The translations under genes were made by a program, and so were the position numbers. From NCBI GenBank assembly GCA_030631415.1, contig DAOVLE010000007.1, positions 1-46,075 on the forward strand: 46,075 nucleotides of DNA, in the 5' to 3' direction. The stretch comes from JAAEQG01 sp023133475. GTDB lineage: Bacteria > Planctomycetota > Phycisphaerae > UBA1845. Positions 16,108 to 25,179 of the stretch are shown here, one piece after another (position 1 is the first letter of the stretch; every line of letters begins with the position of its first letter). A model generated the notes under the pieces. That model saw nothing but the letters and a program-made list of their open reading frames with translations. It was not told the DNA's origin and did not search any database.

Positions 16108-17352
16108 TCACTCCTGCCCCTCGACATTGCCCGGCTCTTCCGCTTGTCGTTGCTCTTTCGGCTGAGTGGGAGAAACCTTGGGTGGGTCGCGCCCTTCCAC
16201 GGACCCGATGCCTTCCTCCGCATCCGGCATGGGAAGCGTAGTGATCTGCGATTCGCTAAGGCGGTATCCTTCGGGGAATGAACCGAAAGCGTAAACATTG
16301 ATTAAATGGGAGCCGTATTGGCTCACGACGAACAGCAGGTACTCGGCGTTGAAATCTTCGTGGATATACTGCTGAAAATAGGGCAGTGATGTCTTGTCGA
16401 TGGCGACCATCGAGGGCAAAGCCAGCGCTCCGGGGGCATCTCCAGGCCCGCCGAATCGCATGAGGATTTGCCCTGTCGAGTCGAACATCTGAACGATCTC
16501 GGTCGCCCCATCAGCCACGTAGACGATTCCGTCTGGCCCTACGCGAATGCCTCGCGGGCGCCCGAAGCTTCCCAGGGTATATCCCGGAGCCCCCTTGACC
16601 CACACTGCCTCGCCGTCGCGGGTCAGCTTTTGTATTCGCCAGTTATGCGTGTCGCTGACATACAGGTAGCCCTCCGGGCCGACGCACAGGCTGTTGGGAA
16701 TCCTGAACTGCCCGGGCTCGGCGCCAGGCCCGCCGAGTGTGCGAAGCACTTCCCCGCTGGAACGATCCATCACCACGATCTGGCATGACTTGTCGTTGTC
16801 CAGAACATAAAGCTCGTTTTGGTGGATGGCAACATCGACCGGGTGACACGGCTCGGGGACGTCGAATGCCGTGACGTACTTGTCGTCCGGGCCGAACACC
16901 ACGATCTGCTTGCGAACCGGATCGACCACGAACTTGTAGCCCAGCGGGTCGAGAATGATATTGATGGGCTTGCGCAATCGGCCGGGGCCTCGGGCGCCTA
17001 GCACATTATAGGTTTTCTTCTTGAAATCCAGGCGGCAGAGGCACAGCCCCTTGGTGTCACAAACGTAGACAACCCCATCCCGAACTGCCACACCGTATGG
17101 CTTGTTGATGGCCCGCAGTGCCTCGGATTCTCTGCCGAGCAGGAAGGTCTCGAACGAACTTCTGGACGGCTCGACCTGGTCCGCACCGCTCGCCCAGGTC
17201 AAAAACTGCACACGTGGTTTGGCTGGCGGGGATGGGAAAAACAGCAACGGATCATCGCTCTTGGGCGCGGACCCACAACCTGCAATCCCCACGAGCACGA
17301 CAATACCGACACCACACCCACAACGCTGAATTCGACAGAACCACATGGCCAT
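16108..17352 (-). CDS. NHL beta-propeller lipoprotein
   Basis: Starts are possible at 17394, 17352 and 17346; the last two place GAGG just upstream and keep the signal peptide short. The lipobox is VGIAGC. After SAPKSDDPLLFFP the protein forms a six-bladed NHL propeller, with blades marked by KPYGVAVRDGVVYVCDTKG, GQFRIPNSLCVGPEGYLYVS, SFGRPRGIRVGPDGIVYVAD and GALALPSMVAIDKTSLPYF. The tail is long, charged and proline-rich (about 60 residues). The pattern 'PPAKPRVQFL' just after the lipid anchor matches 'PPGEPRIRYVGQL' in the other NHL lipoprotein, so the two are paralogues. The tail may be disordered. It lies close to the four-heme cytochrome gene upstream on the same strand. Confidence 0.85.
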   Translation of the reverse strand: MAMWFCRIQRCGCGVGIVVLVGIAGCGSAPKSDDPLLFFPSPPAKPRVQFLTWASGADQVEPSRSSFETFLLGRESEALRAINKPYGVAVRDGVVYVCDTKGLCLCRLDFKKKTYNVLGARGPGRLRKPINIILDPLGYKFVVDPVRKQIVVFGPDDKYVTAFDVPEPCHPVDVAIHQNELYVLDNDKSCQIVVMDRSSGEVLRTLGGPGAEPGQFRIPNSLCVGPEGYLYVSDTHNWRIQKLTRDGEAVWVKGAPGYTLGSFGRPRGIRVGPDGIVYVADGATEIVQMFDSTGQILMRFGGPGDAPGALALPSMVAIDKTSLPYFQQYIHEDFNAEYLLFVVSQYGSHLINVYAFGSFPEGYRLSESQITTLPMPDAEEGIGSVEGRDPPKVSPTQPKEQRQAEEPGNVEGQE

Positions 17353-17402
17353 ACCTCGAACGACAATACTAAATCCGCGTCCGGTTACGTGCAACCGGTC
17401 TT

Positions 17403-17483
17403 GTAGGGCGGGTAAAACCCGCTTTCTTTACCGATGGCGGGTGGAACCCGCCCTACACCGATGGCGGGTAAAACCCGCCCTAC
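17403..17483. repeat. Three GTAGGGCGGGT-type palindromes in a row
   Basis: One left-oriented copy (17403-17422, missing the final CC) and two right-oriented copies (17436-17456 and 17463-17483) lie between the four-heme cytochrome stop and the NHL lipoprotein start. The spacers ('TTTACCGAT' and 'ACCGAT') share ACCGAT, so the second and third copies are a tandem duplication of a palindrome-plus-spacer unit. Confidence 0.9.
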
Positions 17484-17648
17484 ATCCTGTGCTCCCGCCG
17501 CCTCGCAAGTAGCAGAACGCACACCCCCACGTTATTACGGGGATGTGCGTTCCCGCACAATTTCCAAACTGTACATGCCAACCGCTGAGGACCCTATTCC
17601 TCCGATAAGAGTCAGGAACCCTCACGGCAGCCGCTCACGTAGTGCGAA

Positions 17649-18302
17649 CTACTTGTTGTGGCACTGTAAGCAGAGATAGCTCTCCTGGATAGGAACGTGA
17701 AGGAAGTCGCCCAAACCGTTGTTATGAACGTTGTGGCACGATGCACATTCCACGCGATCCACGCTGTTGATCTGCACCAGTCTGACACCAGGCCCACTGT
17801 TGATGCCGGGGGCGAAGGTGCCGGGATCGTTGTAGTTGGCTGGGTCGCTGGTCGGGTATGCGATACAGATCGGGTGATCGTCCGACAGGTCGGTGCCCAC
17901 GTTGGTCGACAGCCCCGCCGTAAGAGGCGTGGTTCCGCCGGTGGTGGTGCCGCCGTAGCTGTCCAGGGCGGTCACGCCGTCGTGGCAACTGAGGCACATC
18001 TTGCTCGACCCCTCCGGTTGATCGGCGGTGGAGGAGTACATCGTGAACGTCTCGCCGGTTTCGGCATGGTTCCACAGGACGTTCGCTTCCCCAGCCAACA
18101 GCGCGTTATGCGGAGTGTGGCAGAATATGCAAATCTGCCCGTCGGCCCGCTCCACACCCGGAAAATTGTTCAGATTGTGCGGCGAGCCGGCGATGCTCAC
18201 CGACGGATACGTGCCCGGGTCTCCAGGAATGATCTGGCCAAAGGCTGTAGTGGCCAGCACCATCACAAGCAATACAGGTGTAAACCGAATTACCGATCTC
18301 AT
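17649..18302 (-). CDS. Four-heme c-type cytochrome (doubled CXXCH family)
   Basis: The ATG at 18302 is chosen for its GGAGGAAG ribosome-binding site and signal peptide (RSVIRFTPVLLVMVLATTAFG). The ~217-residue protein has heme sites CIFCH, CLSCH, CASCH and CLQCH, the last three residues from the C-terminus. It aligns with the first half of the nine-heme protein at 9.7 kb, including GSSKMCLSCHDG and NVGTDLSDDHPI. The abrupt end after CLQCHNK corresponds to the fourth heme of the longer paralogue. It therefore represents the ancestral module, or a shortened copy. It is probably periplasmic. It lies upstream of an NHL lipoprotein on the same strand, repeating the cytochrome-propeller pairing seen at 9.7-12.5 kb, though in the opposite order. 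Confidence 0.85.
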   Translation of the reverse strand: MRSVIRFTPVLLVMVLATTAFGQIIPGDPGTYPSVSIAGSPHNLNNFPGVERADGQICIFCHTPHNALLAGEANVLWNHAETGETFTMYSSTADQPEGSSKMCLSCHDGVTALDSYGGTTTGGTTPLTAGLSTNVGTDLSDDHPICIAYPTSDPANYNDPGTFAPGINSGPGVRLVQINSVDRVECASCHNVHNNGLGDFLHVPIQESYLCLQCHNK

Positions 18303-19062
18303 AAATACTTCCTCCAATAATTCTTCAGTCCCTCGCAAGGGCACTTCTAAAACGTTCTCGCGCCGACACCACCCTCGATGCCGACTTTCCTCCTATTTAT
18401 GCCATAGCACCTACTATGCCAGAGATGTGCTGCTGATTGCAATCATTACCGCAACTCCCGGCAGCAGTCATAATATACTTTTTTACAATAGGTAATGGCT
18501 GGCTTGACTTGCATCGGCTCTCGGCCCGCATACCAATCGCCGCAATGCGGATTCTCAAAAACAGGAAACATCTGCCGGCGGTTCCAACAGGTAAGAACGG
18601 GATGGGGCACCCAGCACGGAGGAAATGGAAAATGGAAAATGAAAAATGGAAAATGTGGGGTTGGCGGCGTTGTCCAGTTTCGACTCTTCCCCCCTTATCC
18701 TCATCTCTTCTCGTTCTTCTCTGTGTTCATGAATTATCCAGGTTTAGCGGCGACAAGTCCGTAGCGTTTAGCGGCGACCCGAAGGGGAGCGTGTAGAAAG
18801 GAGCGTGAAAAACGGAGAAAACGGTGTATCATCGTTGTAGGGCGGGTTTCACCCGCCGTTGTGGCATCGTACAGTGGGTAGAATCCGTTCTACAACCATT
18901 CTCCATTCTCCATTTTCCATTTTCCATTTTTTCAGATGCGATTGCCCTGCGGCACTGAGTGAGACGGTTGGATGGCCTTTGCTCTTTCGGCTGGCGGTAT
19001 TACACTTGCTCGTTCCGAGTGGGAGGTGTTTTCAGGGGTTGCGTTTTTGTCGGAGGCAGCGG
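18303..19062. other. Repeat-rich gap between divergent four-heme cytochrome and recJ genes
   Basis: No gene is seen. It holds GGAAAAT heptamers (18620-18656), the ~50-bp dispersed repeat (18742-18792), and a GTAGGGCGGGT palindrome (18837-18857) facing a degenerate arm that ends at 18893. ATTTTCC heptamers follow at 18898-18932. Promoters for both genes must lie here but were not identified. Confidence 0.75.
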
Positions 19063-20790
19063 ATGGCCAAGGATTGGATCGTTGCCCCACCATGGGATGG
19101 ATGCTCCGAGGCAGCACAACGCTGGGGTGTGTCGCCGTTGGTGGCTCAACTGCTGTTCAACCGCGGGCTGAGGTTGGGCGACGACCCACGGAACTTCATC
19201 GATCCTCGTCTGAGCGAGCTCTATCCCCCGGAGATGCTGCCCGGTGCCCGCGAGTCAGCCTGCCGAATCGCAGAGGCGGTTCGGAGCCATAAACAGATCG
19301 TGCTCTATGGCGACTATGACGTGGACGGCATTACGGCAGTGGCGATCCTCTGGCACGTGCTCAAGTCGGCAGGTGCCCAGGTGCGGTTCTACGTGCCACA
19401 CCGCCTGGAGGAGGGGTATGGGCTTAACGCTGATGCCATTCGATCCATTGCGGCTGACGGGGCTGACCTGGTGGTCACGGTGGATTGCGGCATTACCGCT
19501 TGCGAAATTGGCGAGTTGGCCCGCGAAGTGGGGCTCGAACTGATCATAACCGACCACCATAGTCCCGGGGCCAACCTGCCGGATGTGGCGGGGATCGTCC
19601 ACCCGACGGTGGGCGGAGACTATCCCAACAGCAACCTTTGCGGTGCGGGTGTGGCGTTCAAGTTGGCCTGGGCGTTGGCCCAGGAGCTTTCGGGCAATAC
19701 GCGAGTGAATCCTGAATACCGCCATTATCTGATGTTGACGGCGTTGCCGCTGGCGGCGTTGGGGACCATTGCCGACGTGGTGTCATTGACCGGCGAGAAC
19801 CGGGTTATTGCTCGGCATGGGTTGACGGCGTTGCCCTCCACGCCGCTTGCGGGGTTGCAGGCACTGATCGAGTCGGCGGGCTTGAGCAATTCGAAGATTA
19901 CCGGTTACGACGTGGGTTTTAAGCTGGCTCCGCGGCTGAACGCTGCCGGGCGGATGGGTCATGCCCGGTTGGCGGTCGAATTGCTCACCCGTGCGGACGA
20001 GAACCGGGCTCGAGAAATCGCCCTCTATCTCGAGGAGCACAACCGTGCCCGCCAGTCGAAGGAGCGCCAGACCACCCGCGAGGCGTTCAAGATGATCGAG
20101 CAGGCAGGGCTGGACGGTGACGCAAACCGTGCCATCGTGTTGGCTGGCGAGGGTTGGCATGCGGGGGTTATCGGGCTGGTGGCTTCCCGGGTGGTGAATC
20201 GTTTTCACAAGCCGGCGGTCGCAATCACGCTGGAGAATGGCAGGGGGCAAGGCTCCGCGCGAAGCCTCGAGCAGTTTAACATGCACGAAGCCTTGGGGGC
20301 CTGCGCAGAGCATCTCACCGAGTTCGGCGGGCATGCCATGGCGGCTGGGTTGAAGATCGAAGCCGAGCAGGTGGACGCGTTTCGGTAGGCTTTTGTCGCC
20401 TATGCCAATCAGGCGCTGACGGCGGTGGACCTGCGCCCCAAGCTGCGTCTGGAGGCTGAGGTGGCCATCGGGGGGCTTGATCTGGAAACGGTCGCCACCA
20501 TCAGTCGCCTGGGGCCTTTCGGTCAAGGGAACCCCAAACCGCTGTTGTCCACGGATTGGCTGGAGCTTGCGGGCGAGCCGCGTTGCGTCGGCAGATCGGG
20601 CAATCACCTACAGGCCTCTTTCTCGCAAAATGGGGCGGTGCTAAAAGCCATCGCATTCGGGCAGGCGGGCGTGGCGGACATGTTGAAGGAGCACCGCCGT
20701 TGCCGGGTGGCTTTCGAACCGATCATCAACGAATTCAACAACCGATGTCTGGTCGAGATGCAAGTCGTCGATTTCAAGTTCCCGGATTAG
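19063..20790 (+). pseudogene. recJ: RecJ single-strand DNA exonuclease, interrupted by one in-frame amber codon
   Basis: RecJ degrades single-stranded DNA 5' to 3' in recombination and repair. Start ATG 19063 follows GGAGG. The DHH phosphoesterase motifs are intact: LYGDYDVDGITA (near residue 83), VTVDCGI, ITDHHSPG (near 165), then DHHA1 with GEGWHAGVIGLVASR (near 365), GSARS and GGHAMAAGL. Codon 442 (20386-20388) is TAG. The same frame then continues as AFVAYANQALTAVDLRPKLR and the OB-fold region (ISRLGPFGQGNPKP) to a proper stop at 20790. The full length would be 575 residues, the normal RecJ size. The amber most simply replaces a Gln or similar codon. TAG is an ordinary stop elsewhere in the window, so recoding is unlikely; a nonsense mutation or sequence error is likelier. 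The truncated form would lack the OB domain. Confidence 0.85.
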
Positions 20791-20795
20791 CAGAT

Positions 20796-20966
20796 GTAGG
20801 GCGGGTTCCACCCGCCGTTCAGTCTACTAACCCGGATAATTCACGAACGCAGAGACGCAGAGAGCGCAGAGAAGAGCGAGGAGAGAGAGGATAAAGGGGA
20901 GGAAAGTCGAAATTGGGCAACGCCGCCAACGCTGCATTTTCCATTTTCTCCATTCTCCATTCCCTC
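20796..20966. repeat. Palindrome, CGCAGAGA element and ATTTTCC heptamers after recJ
   Basis: A GTAGGGCGGGT palindrome (20796-20817) starts 5 bases after the recJ stop. It is followed by CCCGGATAATTC (20830), a CGCAGAGACGCAGAGAGCGC element (20843-20868) and imperfect ATTTTCC heptamers (20935-20966). 20967-21128 contains nothing recognisable except the helicase gene's upstream region. Confidence 0.85.
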
Positions 20967-21128
20967 CGTGCTCCGCGGTAAAATATTCGGGTTAGATGTG
21001 TGTGATTGCCCTGGGAAGGCGGGTGAACCCCGGCATGTGACCTCGACTGCCGACGCCATTGCCGGTATCATCAGGTAGGCTCGGCAGAGCGTTGGCACCG
21101 GATAGTGCGTTACGGATGGAACCTGTAC

Positions 21129-22841
21129 ATGGGCTACAATCTGCAAAACCCGCTTATCGTGCAGGGGGACCACACGGTTCTCGTGGAGGTGGACAGCCCA
21201 CGCTACGAGGAGGCTCGTGACCACCTGGCACGCTTCGCCGAGCTGGTAAAATCGCCCGAGCACATCCACACCTACCAGATTACCCCACTATCAGTGTGGA
21301 ACGCCGCTGCTGCCGGAATGTCCGCCGGGCAGATCGCCTCGATATTGGGCGAGTACGCCAAATACGACGTGCCCAGCCATGTGCTCACCGAGGTCCGCGA
21401 CTACGCCAGCCGCTACGGGCGGCTCAAGCTCCACGCCAACGGCGACGACAGCCTCCAGCTTTGCGCCACGGATGCTCCCTTGGCTGAAGAAATCTGGCGT
21501 AGCAAAGAGGCTCACCAGTATCTGGAGTCGCGTGAGGGGCCTTTGAGCTTTCGCGTTCTGCCGCTCAACCGAGGGCGACTAAAGCAGGCGCTGATCAAGA
21601 TCGGCTGGCCTATCGAGGACTTAGCCGGCTATGTCGAGGGCGAGGCTCTGGATGTCGCTCTGCGCGATGTCACCGTGCAAGGGCTGTCGTTTTCCCTTCG
21701 TCCTTACCAATGGGAGTCGGTCAACGTGTTCTATGCCGGCGGGGAGGCTGCCGGCGGATCGGGTGTTATCACTCTTCCTTGCGGGGCAGGCAAGACGATT
21801 GTGGGGATGGGGGTGATGGCCCGAATCTCCACCTCGACGTTGATCCTGGTCACCAACACCACGGCGGTCCACCAGTGGATCCGTGAGATTCTCGATAAAA
21901 CCACCCTCCGCCCCGACCAGGTGGGCGAGTACACCGGGCAGGCTAAGGAGATCCGCCCGGTCACCGTTTCCACGTACCAGATTCTTACGTATCGCAGGAG
22001 CAGGGAGGACGAGTTCCTCCACTTTGGCCTGTTCGACGGTCGGGACTGGGGTTTGATCATCTACGATGAGGTGCACCTGTTGCCGGCTCCGGTGTTCCAG
22101 TATACGGCGAGCATTCAAGCCCGCCGGCGCCTGGGCCTCACCGCCACCCTGGTGCGCGAAGACGGGCGTGAGGATGACGTCTTCGCCCTCATCGGCCCCA
22201 AGAAGTTCGACGTGCCCTGGAAGGTGATGGAAGGCCAGGGATGGATCGCCACCGCGGTGTGCACCGAGGTCCGCGTCCCTCTGCCCAAGAAGATGCGGAT
22301 GGAATACGCGGTGACCGAGCCGCGCAGAAAGTTCCGCTTCGCCTCGGAGAACCCCGCCAAGTTGCCGGTGCTGCGGCAGATTCTGGCTCACCACCCCGAC
22401 GAGCAGACTCTCATTATCGGCACGTATGTCGATCATCTCCGGGACATCGCCGATGAGTTGCAGGTGCCGGTGCTCACGGGCAAGACCTCCAATGCCCAGC
22501 GTGAGGAGCTGTACAACGAGTTTCGCGCCGGCCGATTGCGTGCTCTGGTGGTCTCCAAAGTCGCCAACTTTGCCATCGACCTGCCCGAGGCGGCGGTAGC
22601 CATCCAGGTCTCGGGCACCTTCGGCTCACGGCAGGAGGAGGCTCAACGCCTCGGGCGGTTGCTCCGCCCCAAGCCCGGCGCCAACCAGGCCCACTTCTAC
22701 ACCCTGACCACCCGTGACACGGTCGAACACGATTTTGCCCTTAAACGACAGTTGTTCCTGTGCGAGCAGGGCTACGCGTACCACATCCTCGACGCCGACG
22801 ATAGCCCGGCACGCACGGCAAGCCTATTGAGTCAGACATGA
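21129..22841 (+). CDS. XPB/Ssl2-type superfamily 2 DNA helicase
   Basis: I place the start at ATG 21129 (MGYNLQNPLIVQGDHTVLVE), which matches how I recall family members beginning; an in-frame GTG at 21105 is the alternative. The ~570-residue protein has an N-terminal damage-recognition-like domain (residues 1-190) and a RecA-like domain with LPCGAGKT (Walker A, near 225). The DEVH box (IIYDEVHLLP) and GLTATLVREDG, containing the RED motif of XPB, follow. The second RecA-like domain ends with QEEAQRLGRLLRPK (motif VI). Known role: 3'-5' translocase in repair or transcription. The stop overlaps the next gene's start as ATGA, so the two are translationally coupled. From memory, actinobacteria pair the same two families. 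Confidence 0.9.
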   Translation: MGYNLQNPLIVQGDHTVLVEVDSPRYEEARDHLARFAELVKSPEHIHTYQITPLSVWNAAAAGMSAGQIASILGEYAKYDVPSHVLTEVRDYASRYGRLKLHANGDDSLQLCATDAPLAEEIWRSKEAHQYLESREGPLSFRVLPLNRGRLKQALIKIGWPIEDLAGYVEGEALDVALRDVTVQGLSFSLRPYQWESVNVFYAGGEAAGGSGVITLPCGAGKTIVGMGVMARISTSTLILVTNTTAVHQWIREILDKTTLRPDQVGEYTGQAKEIRPVTVSTYQILTYRRSREDEFLHFGLFDGRDWGLIIYDEVHLLPAPVFQYTASIQARRRLGLTATLVREDGREDDVFALIGPKKFDVPWKVMEGQGWIATAVCTEVRVPLPKKMRMEYAVTEPRRKFRFASENPAKLPVLRQILAHHPDEQTLIIGTYVDHLRDIADELQVPVLTGKTSNAQREELYNEFRAGRLRALVVSKVANFAIDLPEAAVAIQVSGTFGSRQEEAQRLGRLLRPKPGANQAHFYTLTTRDTVEHDFALKRQLFLCEQGYAYHILDADDSPARTASLLSQT

Positions 22842-24940
22842 AGCTCTTCGATAACGATATCGATTGGCCCGATTTCTTCAAACGCATGCCCACCTGGGAT
22901 CGGCTGTCGCCGGGCACTCGCCGGGCCTTCGCGGAGATGAAACCCAAAAAGCCGGTGAAAGTGCACGTCTTCGGTGACGATGTGTCGCGGCTGGTGGAAT
23001 CAGGGTTCGTGTTCCCTTGCACCAACAGCGGAACCACCAAGTTGCGCCCGGATTGTCAGTCCTTCGCCAGTATCATTCGAGCCATGTGCCGCCATGACAT
23101 TCTGGACGATTCCACCAGCAGGGCGTTCTGCAGGTATCTTGAAGACCACTTCACCTCCGCCCAGCGAAGCGCTTTGTGCCCGAACTGGCGGTACTCCTAC
23201 GCGAATGACCAGATCCTGTCCCGGCATGCGATGTCGGTGGGATGGTTGAACAATTTCCTGGCGTTGGAGAGCGTCAAGGACGCCCGCGTATGGGAAAAGC
23301 AGCGCCAAGAGGATTACCATGGCCGGGGGCCATACCACCGCACCAGGAAGCTGATATTCGATAAAGATGATGCTTTCGAGGCTGCCCAAATGGTCATCAG
23401 GCAATCCATGACATGGATCAGCCCGGTGCCGTTCAGAGAGCTGCCGGATCAGTTTCCGCGTCTTCCCTTGCCGCTTCTGGCGACGGCGATCTTCGCGGGC
23501 CTGCGGCATCTGCTATTGTTCCCAGCCATGCGCTGGGATGACATGACACCCGTGCTTACTCTTTGGCCGACCATCACGCAGCGGCTGCACAGGCCAAAAC
23601 CTCCACGACCGGAAAATGTCACGCCGGATCAGACCTTCCACGGTGCGTTTCTGATGGAGGACATGACCACCGTGCTGATTGCCGCGACGGCTCAGACGCT
23701 CCGCCTCCGCAGCGACGACAAGGAGCTGTTCGCCAAAGCGCGGAAGGAACTGGAGTCGTCCCTGATGACCGTGCCTGAATGGGGCACAACAATCGCTGGT
23801 TGCTCCACAAGCTGCCGTCTTGATGCCGCGTTGAATTTCCTCAGAGACTTACACTTCATCCGGACTGCGGGGACAGCCGGCAGGAACCTGCGGATTGAAT
23901 CAGCCCCTGAATCAAAGTCTTGGTTGGGAATGTCCGGCAAGGATCGGCTGAAATACATCCTCGACCAGATCAAGCCCACCAAATCACCCAAGCCCAAGGG
24001 ATGCCAACCACCACCCAATCAAGTTGATGATGAGCAGTACTATTGCTCTGATGGCACGCCGCGCCCCCTATTTCTGCCACAAACGATAAGTTGGAAGATC
24101 AACCCCAACGATAACATGAGCCTTTCCGCCGCTTTGACTCGAACGTATGCCTCTCTTGCCCACCGGCAGTTTGTGTCGCTCACGAAGTTTGTCGAATACC
24201 AGGCGCAGCAGCCTAATCCATTGCTCAAAGACGTTCAGAGTGGGAACCGCATGGAAATCAGGCTTAACTGGTCGTGGCAACATGCGACCGAGGAGGACAC
24301 GGAAGACCTCTGGAGCCAATTCCTGGTGAACTTCTTTCGTCACCGCTTGCTGCCTCTCGGGTGCCTCCAGCTTGGGGTCGTGGGGAAGGAAAAATCGGCG
24401 TGCATAGCCCTTACCGACATCGGGCGCTACCTCTTTAGCTTGGCAGGGGATTTTGACTACGGCCACCACCACGAACTGCAAGGTCAAATTGTGGTGCAAC
24501 CCAATTTCGAAGTCGTGTTCCTATCACCCTCGCCGTTGGCTGAAGTGGCTATCGCTCGTTTCTCCGAGCGTCTGAGCAAGGGCACAGGTTGTCTGTTCAA
24601 GATCACCAGGAAGTCGATTTTCGCCGCCGCGGGTAGTGGAATGCCTGTCGCACAAGTGCTCAATAGTCTCCGAGAGGTTTCCGCCAAAGCCCTCCCCGGC
24701 AACGTCGAACACGAAATCAAGAGCTGGTTCAGCCAGTGCAAACACATCAAGATGTACCCGGTGACTTTGATTCGCTGCCCGGATGCCAAGACCGCCACTC
24801 GCGTGATGGCAGCCGGCGGGCAGAAGATCACCCCCATCAGCCAGACCGTCTTTCAACTGGCGGACCACAAGTCCAAAACCACCCTGATCAAAAAACTCAA
24901 GGGCATTGGAGTATTTGTGGTTCAAGCGGGTGAGCCGTAA
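22838..24940 (+). CDS. Helicase-associated domain protein coupled to XPB
   Basis: The 700-residue protein has no helicase motor. Its C-terminal third carries a helicase-associated domain (Helicase_C_3 type, around residues 545-650): IVVQPNFEVVFLSPSPLAEV, ARFSERLSKGTGCLFKITRK, SIFAAAGSGMPVAQVLNSLR. The N-terminal two thirds look like winged-helix repeats (for example PNWRYSYANDQILSRH and RLPLPLLATAIFAGLR), and residues ~355-400 form a proline/lysine-rich linker. Translational coupling through ATGA and the known XPB pairing suggest it is a DNA-binding or regulatory partner of the helicase. This is inference from neighbourhood plus a recognised domain. Codon use and GC resemble the neighbours. 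Confidence 0.75.
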   Translation: MKLFDNDIDWPDFFKRMPTWDRLSPGTRRAFAEMKPKKPVKVHVFGDDVSRLVESGFVFPCTNSGTTKLRPDCQSFASIIRAMCRHDILDDSTSRAFCRYLEDHFTSAQRSALCPNWRYSYANDQILSRHAMSVGWLNNFLALESVKDARVWEKQRQEDYHGRGPYHRTRKLIFDKDDAFEAAQMVIRQSMTWISPVPFRELPDQFPRLPLPLLATAIFAGLRHLLLFPAMRWDDMTPVLTLWPTITQRLHRPKPPRPENVTPDQTFHGAFLMEDMTTVLIAATAQTLRLRSDDKELFAKARKELESSLMTVPEWGTTIAGCSTSCRLDAALNFLRDLHFIRTAGTAGRNLRIESAPESKSWLGMSGKDRLKYILDQIKPTKSPKPKGCQPPPNQVDDEQYYCSDGTPRPLFLPQTISWKINPNDNMSLSAALTRTYASLAHRQFVSLTKFVEYQAQQPNPLLKDVQSGNRMEIRLNWSWQHATEEDTEDLWSQFLVNFFRHRLLPLGCLQLGVVGKEKSACIALTDIGRYLFSLAGDFDYGHHHELQGQIVVQPNFEVVFLSPSPLAEVAIARFSERLSKGTGCLFKITRKSIFAAAGSGMPVAQVLNSLREVSAKALPGNVEHEIKSWFSQCKHIKMYPVTLIRCPDAKTATRVMAAGGQKITPISQTVFQLADHKSKTTLIKKLKGIGVFVVQAGEP

Positions 24941-25179
24941 ACTTTAATATGATAGCTATGATATGAACGGTTGCCTTTGCCCCCACCCTACGGGGGATTC
25001 TCCGATTTCAGGTTCATTTCGGCGTTTTTCGCCCGATAAGTAAACCCTCCGTGGCAGTGCTCCGATATTACACCACGGGATGACTGTGGCCTTGGCACGC
25101 CGAGTGAACATGCGGTCGAGCATGTGGGAGTCACCACGACGGCGTCTCCAGGCCTATTAGCTGTAAGTAGAGCTCTATC
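24941..25179. other. Upstream region of the coiled-coil gene
   Basis: No gene or listed repeat family was found in these 239 bases. Two imperfect palindromic stretches (CCCCCACCCTACGGGGG near 24978 and GTGAACATGCGGTCGAGCATG near 25102) are the only structure noticed. Confidence 0.4.

Noticed and set aside
18859..19062. N-terminal extension of RecJ to 18859
   Set aside because: It reads through a heptamer repeat; the ATG at 19063 has a proper ribosome-binding site and matches the usual RecJ start.
20386..20388. Amber codon read as an extra amino acid (genetic code change)
   Set aside because: TAG is a normal stop for several genes in the window (for example the coiled-coil gene, the MBL gene and recJ's own final stop), so global reassignment is very unlikely.
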